From Streptomyces sp. CB02980 (GTDB taxonomy: Bacteria; Actinomycetota; Actinomycetes; Streptomycetales; Streptomycetaceae), in contig NZ_JACSCH020000031.1 of the NCBI RefSeq assembly GCF_014451325.2, forward strand, positions 1 through 57,775: a DNA stretch of 57,775 nt. The letters run 5' to 3'. The notes beneath the pieces were generated by a model. The model was not told the origin of the DNA, did no database searches, and worked only from the letters and a program-made list of their open reading frames with translations. Position numbers and translations under genes: made by a program. Shown piece by piece: positions 33,502-43,102 of this stretch (the first letter of the stretch is position 1; every line of letters begins with the position of its first letter).

Positions 33502-33550
33502 TCCGCGCTCTGACCGGTGGGCCTCCGGGTCCGCCGCGTATCCGCCTGGG

Positions 33551-33597
33551 CCGATGGGCCGCTTTCCGTACGACACGTACGGGAAGCGGCCCATCGG
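33551..33597. terminator. Terminator after the dut operon
   Basis: 20-bp arms (33551-33570 and 33578-33597) with one mismatch and a 7-nt loop, 49 bases after the DUF3710 stop. Confidence 0.85.
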
Positions 33598-33690
33598 TCG
33601 TTTTCCACAGGTTCCGCCCGCGGGCTCTGGCCCTCGGACCCGGCCGCGGACCATACTGGCGGGCACATGTTCGAGGAGGGGGAGCACAGG

Positions 33691-34419
33691 GTGAGTGAGA
33701 GCAGCACGCGGTCCGCGACGGCCGTCGCCGAGGACCCGGCCGGCCTGCCGATGGTCCGCGTGGAGAACCTGCGCCGTTCGTACGGCACCGGGGAAGCAGC
33801 CGTCCACGCCCTGCGCGGGGTCTCCTTCGACATCCCGCGCGGCGAGCTCGTCGCGCTCAAGGGCCGCTCCGGCTCCGGCAAGACGACGCTGCTCAACCTG
33901 GTGGGCGGCCTCGACAGCGCGGACGGCGGCTCGATCGTCATCGACGGCGTCGACCTCGCCACCCTCGGTGAGAACGGGCTCCTGGAGCTGCGCCGCGACC
34001 GGATCGGCTTCATCTTCCAGTCCTTCGGACTGCTCCCGATCCTCTCCGCCGCCGAGAACGTCGGCGTACCCATGCGGCTGCGCAAGGCCGACCCGAAGGA
34101 GCGGGAGGAGCGGGTGGCCCTGCTCCTCGGCCTGGTGGGCCTCGCCGACCACGCGAACCAGCGGCCCGGCGAGCTCTCCGGCGGGCAGCAGCAGCGCGTC
34201 GCCATCGCCCGCGCCCTCGCCAACAAGCCGGCGCTGCTCATAGCCGACGAGCCGACGGGCCAGCTGGACCAGGAGACCGGCCTCGCCGTCATGCAGCTGC
34301 TGCGCGCGGTCGTGCGCAGCGAGGGCTGTACGGCCCTGGTCGCCACCCACGACCCGCAGCTCCTGGGCCTGGCCGACCGGGTCCTCGAACTCAGCGACGG
34401 CGAGATCATCGAGCACTGA
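33691..34419 (+). CDS. ABC transporter ATP-binding protein (MacB/LolD type), orphan
   Basis: A 242-aa ATPase with Walker A GRSGSGKTT (58-66), Q-loop FIFQSFGLLP, signature LSGGQQQR, Walker B LLIADEPT and H-loop ATHD. The LLNLVGGLD and IGFIFQSFGLLP segments place it in the MacB/LolD/FtsE-like group of lipoprotein or antimicrobial-peptide exporters. GTG 33691 is chosen because GAGGAGGGG lies 8 nt upstream; ATG 33667 precedes that site. No FtsX-type permease lies on either side: the next gene is kdpD 122 bp away, so the partner must be elsewhere. Confidence 0.9.
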   Translation: MSESSTRSATAVAEDPAGLPMVRVENLRRSYGTGEAAVHALRGVSFDIPRGELVALKGRSGSGKTTLLNLVGGLDSADGGSIVIDGVDLATLGENGLLELRRDRIGFIFQSFGLLPILSAAENVGVPMRLRKADPKEREERVALLLGLVGLADHANQRPGELSGGQQQRVAIARALANKPALLIADEPTGQLDQETGLAVMQLLRAVVRSEGCTALVATHDPQLLGLADRVLELSDGEIIEH

Positions 34420-34541
34420 CGCGGCCCGGCCGGTCCCCACCGCGGAGGCCGGCGCGGTCCCGACATCAGAAACACGTCAAGACCGCTCCGGCCCACTCTG
34501 CGCGTACGGAATGTCCGATTGGCTGGACGTATGGTCGTCCC

Positions 34542-37088
34542 ATGGGACGCGGCAAGCTTCGGATATACCTCGGCGCTGCGCCGGGCGTCGGCAAGACCTA
34601 CGCGATGCTCTCCGAGGGGCACCGGCGGGTGGAGCGCGGCACGGACTGCGTCGTGGCGTTCGTGGAGCACCACGGACGGCCGCGCACCGAGGTCATGCTG
34701 CACGGCCTCGAGCAGGTGCCGCGCCGCATCCTGGAGTACCGGGGGAGCACCTTCACCGAGATGGACATCGACGCCGTCCTGGAGCGGCGTCCCGCCGTCG
34801 CGCTCGTCGACGAGCTCGCCCACACGAACGTGCCCGGCTCCCGCAACCCCAAGCGGTGGCAGGACGTCGCCGAGCTGCTCGCGGCCGGCATCGACGTCAT
34901 ATCGACCGTCAACATCCAGCACCTGGAGTCGCTGGGCGACGTGGTCGAGGCGATCACCGGCGTACGCCAGCGGGAGACCGTCCCCGACGAGGTGGTCCGC
35001 CGGGCCGACCAGATCGAGCTGGTCGACATGTCTCCGGAGGCACTGCGCCGCCGGATGGCCCACGGCAACGTCTACACCTCGGACAAGGTCGACGCGGCCC
35101 TCTCCAACTACTTCCGCCCCGGCAACCTCACCGCCCTGCGCGAGCTGGCCCTGCTCTGGACCGCCGACCGGGTCGACGAGTACCTCCAGCAGTACCGGGG
35201 CGAGCACAACATCCGCTCCACCTGGCAGGCCCGTGAGCGCATCGTCGTCGGTCTGACCGGCGGTCCCGAGGGCCGCACCCTCATACGGCGCGCCACCCGG
35301 CTGGCCGAGAAGGGCGCCGGAGGCGAGGTCCTCGCCGTCTACATCGCCCGCAGCGACGGCCTCACCGCCGCCTCGCCCAAGGAGCTGGCCGTCCAGCGCA
35401 CCCTGGTCGAGGACCTGGGCGGAACGTTCCACCATGTCATCGGCGACGACATCCCCTCCGCGCTCCTGGAGTTCGCCCGCGGGGTCAACGCCACCCAGAT
35501 CGTCCTCGGCTCCAGCCGCCGCCGCACCTGGCAGTACATCCTCGGCCCCGGCGTCGGCCAGACCGTGGCCCGTGAATCCGGGCCCGACCTCGACGTCCAC
35601 ATCGTCACCCACGGCGAGGTCGCCAAGGGCCGCGGCCTCCCGGTCGCCCGGGGCGCCCGCCTCGGCCGCTCCCGGATCATCGGCGGCTGGGTGGTCGGCG
35701 TCGCCGGACCCGTCCTCCTCGCGCTGCTCCTCACCCATGTCGACGCCGACCTCGGTCTCGCCAACGACATGCTGCTCTTCCTGGCCCTGACCGTCGCGGC
35801 GGCCCTGCTCGGCGGATTCCTGCCGGCGCTCGCCTCCGCCGCGGCCGGCTCCCTCCTCCTCAACTGGTTCTTCACCCCGCCCGTCCACCGGCTCACCATC
35901 GCCGACCCCAAGAACATCGTGGCGATCGCCGTCTTCCTCGGCGTCGCCATGTCGGTCGCCTCCGTGGTCGACCTGGCCGCCCGGCGCACCCATCAGGCCG
36001 CCCGGCTGCGCGCCGAGTCCGAGGTGCTCTCCTACCTCGCCGGCAGCGTGCTGCGCGGCGAGACGAGCCTCGACGCCCTCCTCGAACGGGTCCGCGAGAC
36101 CTTCTCCATGGAGTCCGTCGCCCTTCTGGAGCGGGTGGACGACGTCGAGCCCTGGACCCGGGCCGCGAGCGTCGGCCCCCACCCGGCGGCCCGGCCCGAG
36201 GACGCGGACGTGGACATGCCGGTCGGCGACCATCTGGCCCTCGCCCTGTCCGGCCGGGTGCTGCCCGCCGAGGACCGGCGCGTCCTCGGCGCCTTCGCCG
36301 CCCAGGCCGCGGTCGTGCTCGACCGCCAGCGGCTCGTGGGCGAGGCCGAGGAGGCCCGCAAGCAGGCCGAGGGCAACAAGATCCGCACCTCCCTGCTCGC
36401 CGCCGTCAGCCACGACCTGCGGACCCCGCTCGCCGGCATCAAGGCCTCCGTCTCCTCCCTCCGCTCCGACGACGTCGAATGGTCCGAGCAGGACCGCGCC
36501 GAACTCCTGGAGGGCATCGAGGCCGGCGCCGACCGCCTCGACCACCTCGTCGGCAACCTCCTCGACATGTCCCGCCTCCAGACCGGCACCGTCACCCCGC
36601 TGATCCGTACCGTCGACCTCGACGAGGTCGTCCCGATGGCCCTCGGGGGAGTGCCCGACGGAAGCGCCGAGCTCGACATCCCCGAGACGCTGCCCATGGT
36701 CGACGTCGACAAGGGCCTCCTGGAGCGGGCGGTGGCCAACATCGTCGAGAACGCCGTCAAGTACAGCCCCGAGGGCGTGCCCGTGGCCGTCGCCGCCAGC
36801 ACCCTCGGCGACCGCGTCGAGCTCCGGGTCGTGGACTGCGGCCCCGGCGTCCCCGACGAGGCCAAGGACGGCATCTTCGAGCCCTTCCAGCGCTTCGGCG
36901 ACGCCCCGCGCGGCTCCGGCGTCGGCCTGGGCCTGGCGGTCGCCCGCGGCTTCGTCGAGGCCATGGGCGGGACGCTCGGCGCCGAGGACACCCCGGGCGG
37001 CGGCCTGACGATGGTGCTCACCCTCAAGGCCGCACGGGGCGGCCCGCCGGCGCAGGCCCCCGACCTGCCGGCGCACGCCGTGACCTGA
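34542..37088 (+). CDS. kdpD: Osmosensitive K+ channel histidine kinase KdpD
   Basis: An 848-aa KdpD. It has an N-terminal KdpD domain with Walker A GAAPGVGKTYAM (10-21), a universal-stress domain (about 225-350), four transmembrane helices (about 380-480), a GAF region (about 490-600), the phosphorylated His in AVSHDLRTPLAG (about 623), and ATPase boxes VENAVKYSP and GVGLGLAVARG. It senses low K+ or ionic stress and phosphorylates KdpE. ATG 34542 has no ribosome site; TATGGT ends 6-7 bases upstream, fitting a leaderless message. kdpE follows after 142 bp. The kdpFABC pump genes are not in this window. Confidence 0.94.
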   Translation: MGRGKLRIYLGAAPGVGKTYAMLSEGHRRVERGTDCVVAFVEHHGRPRTEVMLHGLEQVPRRILEYRGSTFTEMDIDAVLERRPAVALVDELAHTNVPGSRNPKRWQDVAELLAAGIDVISTVNIQHLESLGDVVEAITGVRQRETVPDEVVRRADQIELVDMSPEALRRRMAHGNVYTSDKVDAALSNYFRPGNLTALRELALLWTADRVDEYLQQYRGEHNIRSTWQARERIVVGLTGGPEGRTLIRRATRLAEKGAGGEVLAVYIARSDGLTAASPKELAVQRTLVEDLGGTFHHVIGDDIPSALLEFARGVNATQIVLGSSRRRTWQYILGPGVGQTVARESGPDLDVHIVTHGEVAKGRGLPVARGARLGRSRIIGGWVVGVAGPVLLALLLTHVDADLGLANDMLLFLALTVAAALLGGFLPALASAAAGSLLLNWFFTPPVHRLTIADPKNIVAIAVFLGVAMSVASVVDLAARRTHQAARLRAESEVLSYLAGSVLRGETSLDALLERVRETFSMESVALLERVDDVEPWTRAASVGPHPAARPEDADVDMPVGDHLALALSGRVLPAEDRRVLGAFAAQAAVVLDRQRLVGEAEEARKQAEGNKIRTSLLAAVSHDLRTPLAGIKASVSSLRSDDVEWSEQDRAELLEGIEAGADRLDHLVGNLLDMSRLQTGTVTPLIRTVDLDEVVPMALGGVPDGSAELDIPETLPMVDVDKGLLERAVANIVENAVKYSPEGVPVAVAASTLGDRVELRVVDCGPGVPDEAKDGIFEPFQRFGDAPRGSGVGLGLAVARGFVEAMGGTLGAEDTPGGGLTMVLTLKAARGGPPAQAPDLPAHAVT

Positions 37089-37230
37089 CGCCGGCGTCCC
37101 GGAACGCCGGAGCGGCCTCCGACTCCGTCCCGAAGCACCACCGCCGCCGTCCCGAGGCGCGCGCCCCGTTCGTTCCCGTACTGTCTTGCTCCCGCCCGCA
37201 CGGGCGACCGAAGAAGGAAGGTCCCCCTCC

Positions 37231-37917
<687 letters not shown>

Positions 37918-37974
37918 TCCAGTGCCCGTTCGGGGGCAGGTCCCGGGGACGGCGGTGGCCGGTACGCTTTCTGT

Positions 37975-38373
37975 ATGAGTGCTGCACCGCGTACAGAGAA
38001 GCCGGCCGGTAGGTTCCGCCGGATGCTCGACCGGCTCTCCTCCTCGCCGGAGGACCTGGAGTCGGAGGAGCTCCAGGAGGACGCCGAGGCGTCGGGGTGC
38101 ACGCGTATCTGCGACTGCTCCGACCGACAGATAGTCAAGGTGACTGGTACCTTGCGCACGGTCACGCTGCGTCCCCGGGCCGGTGTGCCCGCGCTGGAGG
38201 CCGAACTCTTCGACGGCACGGCACCGCTCGACGTCGTGTGGCTCGGCCGGCGCTCCATCGTGGGCATCGAGCCGGGCCGCAAGCTGATCGCCTCCGGCCG
38301 GATCTCCATGAGCCACGGCCGGCGGGTCCTCTTCAACCCCAAATACGAGCTCCGACCGCTCGGACAGGAGTAG
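37975..38373 (+). CDS. OB-fold nucleic-acid-binding domain protein
   Basis: A 132-aa protein. The N-terminus MSAAPRTEKPAGRFRRMLDRLSSS is basic, an acidic linker follows, then an OB-fold (about 48-130: RQIVKVTGTLRTVTLRP, ALEAELFDGTAPLDVVWLG, GIEPGRKLIASGRIS). The fold suggests RNA or DNA binding; the partner is unknown. Two cysteines in CTRICDC precede the fold. It is 3 bp upstream of the DUF3159 gene and co-transcribed with it, an arrangement I recall as conserved in actinobacteria. Confidence 0.85.
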   Translation: MSAAPRTEKPAGRFRRMLDRLSSSPEDLESEELQEDAEASGCTRICDCSDRQIVKVTGTLRTVTLRPRAGVPALEAELFDGTAPLDVVWLGRRSIVGIEPGRKLIASGRISMSHGRRVLFNPKYELRPLGQE

Positions 38374-38376
38374 CCG

Positions 38377-39117
38377 GTGACGTCCCTCGACAAGCCGACC
38401 ACCACGGACCAGGACGCCCGGGCATCGAAGGAGGTCACCGAGGCCGCGCTGTTCGAGGCCTTCGGCGGCCTGCGGGGCATGATCGAGACGGTCGTGCCGG
38501 GCCTGTTGTTCGTCACGATCTTCACGATCAACAAGAACCTGCAGATCTCGGCGATCGCCGCCCTCGCGGTGTCGCTGGTCCTGGTCGCCGTCCGGCTCAT
38601 CCGGCGGGACACCGTCAAGCACGCGTTCAGCGGCGTCTTCGGCGTCGCCTTCGGCGTCGTCTTCGCGATGATGACGGGCAACGCCAAGGACTTCTACCTG
38701 CCGGGCATGCTGTACACCCTGGGCCTCGCCCTCGCGTACCTCATCACCGCGCTCGCCGGGGTCCCGCTGATCGGCCTGATCCTGGGCCCGGTCTTCAAGG
38801 AGAACCTCTCCTGGCGGACCCGTAACCCGGGCCGCAAGAAGGCGTACACGAAGGCGAGCCTGGCCTGGGGCCTGATCCTGCTCGGCAAGTGCGCGATCCT
38901 CTTCCCGATGTACTGGTGGGCCGACACGACCAAGTTCGGCTGGGTGCTCGTGGCGCTGAAGATCCCGCCGTTCCTGCTCGCGGTCTACCTCACCTGGGTG
39001 TTCCTCGCGAAGGCTCCGCCGCCGATCGACGTCTTCGCCGAGATGGAGGCCGAGGAGCTCGCGGAGAAGGAGCGCAAGGCGGCCGCCGCCGCGGCGCAGA
39101 CCCACCCGGAGGCCTGA
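38377..39117 (+). CDS. DUF3159 integral membrane protein
   Basis: A 246-aa protein with about six hydrophobic segments between residues 35 and 215 and a charged, Ala-rich C-terminus. The conserved ALFEAFGGLRGMIETVVPGLLFV opening identifies DUF3159. Transport is possible but unproven. GTG 38377 lies 3 bp after the OB-fold gene. A perfect hairpin follows the stop. Confidence 0.86.
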   Translation: MTSLDKPTTTDQDARASKEVTEAALFEAFGGLRGMIETVVPGLLFVTIFTINKNLQISAIAALAVSLVLVAVRLIRRDTVKHAFSGVFGVAFGVVFAMMTGNAKDFYLPGMLYTLGLALAYLITALAGVPLIGLILGPVFKENLSWRTRNPGRKKAYTKASLAWGLILLGKCAILFPMYWWADTTKFGWVLVALKIPPFLLAVYLTWVFLAKAPPPIDVFAEMEAEELAEKERKAAAAAAQTHPEA

Positions 39118-39129
39118 GACGGCACGAGG

Positions 39130-39164
39130 AAGGGCCCGGACCTGACGAACAGGTCCGGGCCCTT
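39130..39164. terminator. Terminator after DUF3159
   Basis: Perfect 15-bp arms (39130-39144 and 39150-39164) and a 5-nt loop, followed by CTTC; convergent with the TrkA-type gene. Confidence 0.88.
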
Positions 39165-39214
39165 CTTCGTACACCCGGTGCTCAGGCCCTGGCACATAGC
39201 CGTCGGTGCTCAGG

Positions 39215-39335
39215 CAGGCCCTCGTACGACCAGCGTTCAGGTCCTCGTACGACGAGCGCGCTCAGGGTCCTCGTACGACCGGTGCTCAGGCCCTCGTACG
39301 ACCGCGCTCAGGTCCTCGTACGACCGGTGTTCAGG
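39215..39335. repeat. 22-26-bp tandem repeat with TCGTACGA core, five copies
   Basis: CTCGTACGAC recurs at 39221, 39244, 39270, 39293 and 39315, each within a unit resembling GCTCAGGTCCTCGTACGACC. The array runs from the hairpin after DUF3159 right up to the TrkA-type stop codon at 39331. The TCGTACGA core is itself palindromic. Confidence 0.85.
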
Positions 39336-40008
39336 ACTCCGTCGGCTCGCGGCGGACCTGCAGCAGGTCCTCCAGCTGCTCCTCGCGGGCCTGCGCGGCC
39401 ACGAACAGCAGCTCGTCACCGGCCTCCAGGGTCTCCTCGGCGCTCGGCGTGAGCACCCGCGAACCGCGGATGATCGTCACGAGCGAGGTGTCCTGCGGCC
39501 AGGCCACGTCCCCGACCGCGGTGCCGGCGACCGCCGACTCCGGCGGGAGCGTCAGCTCGACCAGGTTCGCGTCGCCGTGGCTGAAGCGCAGCAGCCGGAC
39601 GAGGTCGCCGACGCTCACCGCCTCCTCCACCAGGGCCGACATGAGACGCGGGGTCGAGACGGCCACGTCCACGCCCCAGGCCTCGTTGAACAGCCACTCG
39701 TTCTTCGGGTTGTTCACCCGGGCGACGACCCGCGGCACGCCGTACTCGGTCTTGGCGAGCAGCGAGACGACCAGGTTCACCTTGTCGTCGCCGGTCGCCG
39801 CGATCACCACGTTGCAGCGCTGGAGCGCCGCCTCGTCGAGCGAGGTGATCTCACAGGCGTCGGCAAGCAGCCACTCCGCCTGCGGCACCCGCTCCACCGA
39901 GATGGCGGTCGGCGCCTTGTCGATGAGCAGGACCTCGTGACCGTTCTCCAGGAGCTCGCCCGCGATGGAACGGCCCACCGCACCCGCGCCCGCAATAGCG
40001 ACACGCAT
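39331..40008 (-). CDS. TrkA-family potassium uptake regulator (RCK_N/RCK_C), second of pair
   Basis: A 225-aa protein. The Rossmann motif AIAGAGAVGRSIA (4-16) and acidic LLIDK end of beta-2 bind NAD(H) or ATP. RCK_N is about 1-120 and RCK_C about 140-215 (LVELTLPPESAVAGTAVGD). Such proteins gate K+ channels or transporters and in Gram-positives may bind c-di-AMP through RCK_C. It overlaps the upstream trkA-like gene by one base (TGATG), so the two are made together and may form a heteromer. Both are divergent from a KimA-like transporter gene. Confidence 0.88.
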   Translation of the reverse strand: MRVAIAGAGAVGRSIAGELLENGHEVLLIDKAPTAISVERVPQAEWLLADACEITSLDEAALQRCNVVIAATGDDKVNLVVSLLAKTEYGVPRVVARVNNPKNEWLFNEAWGVDVAVSTPRLMSALVEEAVSVGDLVRLLRFSHGDANLVELTLPPESAVAGTAVGDVAWPQDTSLVTIIRGSRVLTPSAEETLEAGDELLFVAAQAREEQLEDLLQVRREPTES

Positions 40009-40676
40009 CAGTGACCGCCCTCCTCTGGACCCTCGGCGAAGGCCTCCTCGACCTTCGCGATCTCGTCCGTACGCATCATCACGTGCACCAGATCACCTTC
40101 CTGGAGCACCGTCTGCGAGGTGGGCAGAATCGCTTCGCCCAGCCGGGTGAGGAAGGCGACACGCACGCCGGTCTCCTCCTGGAGCCGGCTCACCTTGTGG
40201 CCGATCCAGGCCGGGGAGGTGTGCACCTCCGCGAGCTGCACGCCACCGCTCGGGTCCCGCCACAGCGGCTCCGCGCCCGAGGGCAGCAGCCGCCGCAGCA
40301 TCTGGTCGGCGGTCCAGCGGACCGTCGCGACCGTCGGGATGCCGAGGCGCTGGTAGACCTCGGCGCGCCGCGGGTCGTAGATCCGCGCCGCCACGTTCTC
40401 GATGCCGAACATCTCGCGGGCGACCCGCGCCGCGATGATGTTCGAGTTGTCGCCGCTGCTCACCGCGGCGAAGGCCCCCGCGTCCTCGATGCCGGCCTCA
40501 CGCAGCGTGTCCTGGTCGAAGCCCACTCCCGTGACGCGCCGACCGCCGAAACCCGACCCCAGACGACGGAAGGCCGTCGGGTCCTGGTCCACGACCGCGA
40601 CGGTGTGCCCCTGCTGCTCCAGGGTCTGCGCGAGAGCGGCTCCCACTCGCCCGCAGCCCATGATGACGATGTGCAC
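40008..40676 (-). CDS. TrkA-family potassium uptake regulator, first of pair
   Basis: A 222-aa RCK protein: IVIMGCGRVGAALAQ (3-17) is the dinucleotide motif and VAVVDQDP the acidic end of beta-2. RCK_C covers about 135-210 (VQLAEVHTSPAWIGHKVSRL). It is coupled to the second TrkA-type gene by TGATG. The start ATG 40676 lies 234 bp from the divergent transporter start, a shared promoter region. The obvious target is that APC transporter, but a Trk/Ktr channel elsewhere is equally possible. Confidence 0.88.
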   Translation of the reverse strand: MHIVIMGCGRVGAALAQTLEQQGHTVAVVDQDPTAFRRLGSGFGGRRVTGVGFDQDTLREAGIEDAGAFAAVSSGDNSNIIAARVAREMFGIENVAARIYDPRRAEVYQRLGIPTVATVRWTADQMLRRLLPSGAEPLWRDPSGGVQLAEVHTSPAWIGHKVSRLQEETGVRVAFLTRLGEAILPTSQTVLQEGDLVHVMMRTDEIAKVEEAFAEGPEEGGH

Positions 40677-40897
40677 GTCCCCTTACCCCGCACTCCTGAT
40701 CGTCTTACTGACCTGCGAAAACACCCTGCTCACAACTTTCCTCACCCGATGCGCCCGGGTCGCGGCGGGTAACACCCTGCCGGGTCACCCGGTCCGAGCT
40801 TAAGCGGCAACGCTGGCCGGGACCGCATCCGAGGTGGTACTCAGGGAGATTCCGTGCCTATCGGGGGTGCCGGTGCACGTGGCTGTTTTCGAACGCT

Positions 40898-40903
40898 TAC
40901 GAT
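40898..40903 (+). promoter_or_regulatory. Candidate -10 element of a leaderless APC transporter message
   Basis: TACGAT ends 7 bases before GTG 40911, and there is no purine-rich ribosome site between. This spacing is typical of leaderless streptomycete transcripts. No convincing -35 box is visible. Confidence 0.4.
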
Positions 40904-40910
40904 CCTCTCC

Positions 40911-42962
40911 GTGTCCAAACTGACCGACCTTCCCAAACGGATCCTGATCGGGCGGGCCCTGCGCAGCGACAAGCTCGGAGAGACTCTCCTCTCCAAGCGG
41001 ATCGCCCTCCCCGTCTTCGCCTCCGACCCGCTGTCCTCGGTGGCGTACGCACCGGGCGAGGTGCTGCTCGTTCTGTCCGTGGCCGGTCTGTCGGCCTACC
41101 ACTTCAGCCCGTGGATCGCGCTCGCCGTCGTCGTCCTGATGTTCACGGTCGTCGCCTCGTACCGGCAGAACGTCCACGCGTACCCGAGCGGCGGCGGCGA
41201 CTACGAGGTCGCCAACACCAATCTCGGGCCGAAGGCCGGACTGACCGTCGCGAGCGCCCTGCTCGTCGACTACGTCCTGACCGTCGCCGTGTCGATCTCC
41301 TCGGGCATCGAGAACCTCGGCTCGGCCGTCCCCTTCGTCGTCGAGCACAAGGTGGCCTGCGCGGTCGGCGTGATCGTGCTGCTCACCGTGATGAACCTGC
41401 GCGGAGTGAAGGAGTCGGGCTCGCTCTTCGCGATCCCGACGTACGTCTTCGTCGCCGGCGTCTTCATCATGATCGCCTGGGGCGCGTACAAGGGCATCGT
41501 CCTCGACGAGACCATGAAGGCGCCCACCGCCGACTTCGAGATCAAGCCGGAGCACCAGGGGCTTGCCGGCTTCGCGCTCGTCTTCCTGCTGCTGCGCGCG
41601 TTCTCCTCCGGCTGTGCCGCGCTCACCGGTGTCGAGGCCATCTCCAACGGTGTCCCCGCCTTCCGCAAGCCCAAGTCGAAGAACGCCGCCACCACGCTCG
41701 CCCTCATGGGCGGCCTGGCCGTCACCATGTTCTGCGGCATCATCTTCCTGGCCATGGCCACCGACGTCCGGATGGCCGAGAAGCCCGCCGAGGACCTGCT
41801 GGTCAACGGCGTCCCGGTCGGCGCGAGCTACGTCCAGGACCCGGTGATCTCGCAGGTCGCGGCCGCCGTCTTCGGCGACGGAACGTTCTTCTTCGTGCTC
41901 CTCGCCGCGGCCACCGCGCTCGTCCTCTTCCTCGCCGCCAACACCGCGTACAACGGCTTCCCGCTCCTCGGCTCGATCCTCGCCCAGGACCGCTACCTGC
42001 CGCGCCAGCTGCACACCCGCGGCGACCGCCTCACCTTCTCCAACGGCATCGTGCTCCTCGCCGGCGCCGCCGCCCTCCTCGTCTGGGTCTACGGAGCCGA
42101 CTCGACCCGGCTGATCCAGCTGTACATCGTCGGCGTCTTCGTCTCCTTCACCCTCAGCCAGATCGGCATGGTCCGGCACTGGAACCGGCACCTGACGACG
42201 GAGCGCGACCCCGCCAAGCGCCGCCACATGATCCGCTCCCGCGCGATCAACGCCTTCGGCGCCTTCTTCACCGGCCTCGTCCTCGTCGTCGTCCTCGCCA
42301 CCAAGTTCACCCACGGCGCCTGGGTCGCCCTGCTCGGCATGGTGATCTTCTACGGGACGATGTCCGCGATCCGCCGGCACTACGACTCGGTCGCGGCCGA
42401 GATCGCCGCCGCCGAGGAACGCCCCGACGAGTACGTACGCCCCTCCCGGGTCCGCTCCATCGTCCTCGTCTCCAAGCTCCACAAGCCCACCCTCCGCGCC
42501 CTGGCCTACGCCAAGCTCATGCACGCGAACGAGCTGGAGGCGCTGACAGTCAACGTCGACCCGGCCGAGACGAAGGCGCTCAGGGAGGAGTGGGAGCGGC
42601 GCGGCATCAACGTCCCGCTCAAGATCCTCGACTCGCCGTACCGCGAGATCACCCGCCCGGTGATCGAGTACGTCAAGAGCATCCGCCGCGAGAGCCCGCG
42701 CGACGCCGTCTCCGTCTACATCCCGGAGTACGTCGTCGGGCACTGGTACGAGCACCTGCTCCACAACCAGTCCGCACTCCGCCTCAAGGGCAGGCTGCTC
42801 TTCACCCCCGGCGTCATGGTGACCTCCGTCCCGTACCAGCTCCAGTCCTCCGAGGCCGCGAAGAAGCGGGCCAGGAAGCGCCAGGAGTGGACCGCGCCGG
42901 GCTCGGTCCGCCGCGGCCCGGTGGAGAAGGGCCACAAGGAACCGGCGGCGAGGAACAACTAG
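40911..42962 (+). CDS. APC-superfamily permease, KimA-like potassium importer candidate
   Basis: A 683-aa protein. About 12 transmembrane helices lie in residues 35-490, with APC/KUP features such as LPVFASDPLSSVAYAPGEVL and YPSGGGDYEVANTNLG. A cytoplasmic domain of about 190 residues follows (SKLHKPTLRALAYAKLMHANELEALTVNVDP), a USP-like fold as in KimA/KupA of Bacillus. KimA is a high-affinity K+ importer controlled by c-di-AMP; the divergent TrkA pair and nearby kdpDE support a K+ role here. Amino-acid transport is the alternative. GTG 40911 matches the homologous start VSKLTDLPKRILIGRALRS; ATG upstream at 40854 lacks support. Confidence 0.87.
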   Translation: MSKLTDLPKRILIGRALRSDKLGETLLSKRIALPVFASDPLSSVAYAPGEVLLVLSVAGLSAYHFSPWIALAVVVLMFTVVASYRQNVHAYPSGGGDYEVANTNLGPKAGLTVASALLVDYVLTVAVSISSGIENLGSAVPFVVEHKVACAVGVIVLLTVMNLRGVKESGSLFAIPTYVFVAGVFIMIAWGAYKGIVLDETMKAPTADFEIKPEHQGLAGFALVFLLLRAFSSGCAALTGVEAISNGVPAFRKPKSKNAATTLALMGGLAVTMFCGIIFLAMATDVRMAEKPAEDLLVNGVPVGASYVQDPVISQVAAAVFGDGTFFFVLLAAATALVLFLAANTAYNGFPLLGSILAQDRYLPRQLHTRGDRLTFSNGIVLLAGAAALLVWVYGADSTRLIQLYIVGVFVSFTLSQIGMVRHWNRHLTTERDPAKRRHMIRSRAINAFGAFFTGLVLVVVLATKFTHGAWVALLGMVIFYGTMSAIRRHYDSVAAEIAAAEERPDEYVRPSRVRSIVLVSKLHKPTLRALAYAKLMHANELEALTVNVDPAETKALREEWERRGINVPLKILDSPYREITRPVIEYVKSIRRESPRDAVSVYIPEYVVGHWYEHLLHNQSALRLKGRLLFTPGVMVTSVPYQLQSSEAAKKRARKRQEWTAPGSVRRGPVEKGHKEPAARNN

Positions 42963-43045
42963 AGCCGTCGGGCCCGCGCCCCGCGCGCCGGGCCCGCGCC
43001 GGGAACCCCGGGCGCAAAGAACATCTCAAAAAGAACAACTAGACT

Positions 43046-43075
43046 GGTGGGCTGCCGTCCAAACGGCAGCCCACC
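43046..43075. terminator. Hairpin between APC transporter and RNA methyltransferase genes
   Basis: Perfect 13-bp arms (43046-43058 and 43063-43075) and a 4-nt loop, 27 bases before the next start. It could terminate the transporter message or attenuate the methyltransferase leader. Confidence 0.7.
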
Positions 43076-43102
43076 ATCGCGTCCCCTTGGAGCTTCCCCA
43101 CC

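Noticed and set aside
39215..39335. CRISPR array
   Set aside because: Units are 22-26 bp with drifting sequence, there are no unique spacers of constant length, and no cas genes are nearby.
40677..40910. Possible ydaO-type c-di-AMP riboswitch upstream of the KimA-like gene
   Set aside because: The region has GC-rich stems, but the conserved ydaO core segments are not recognisable, and the gene looks leaderless.
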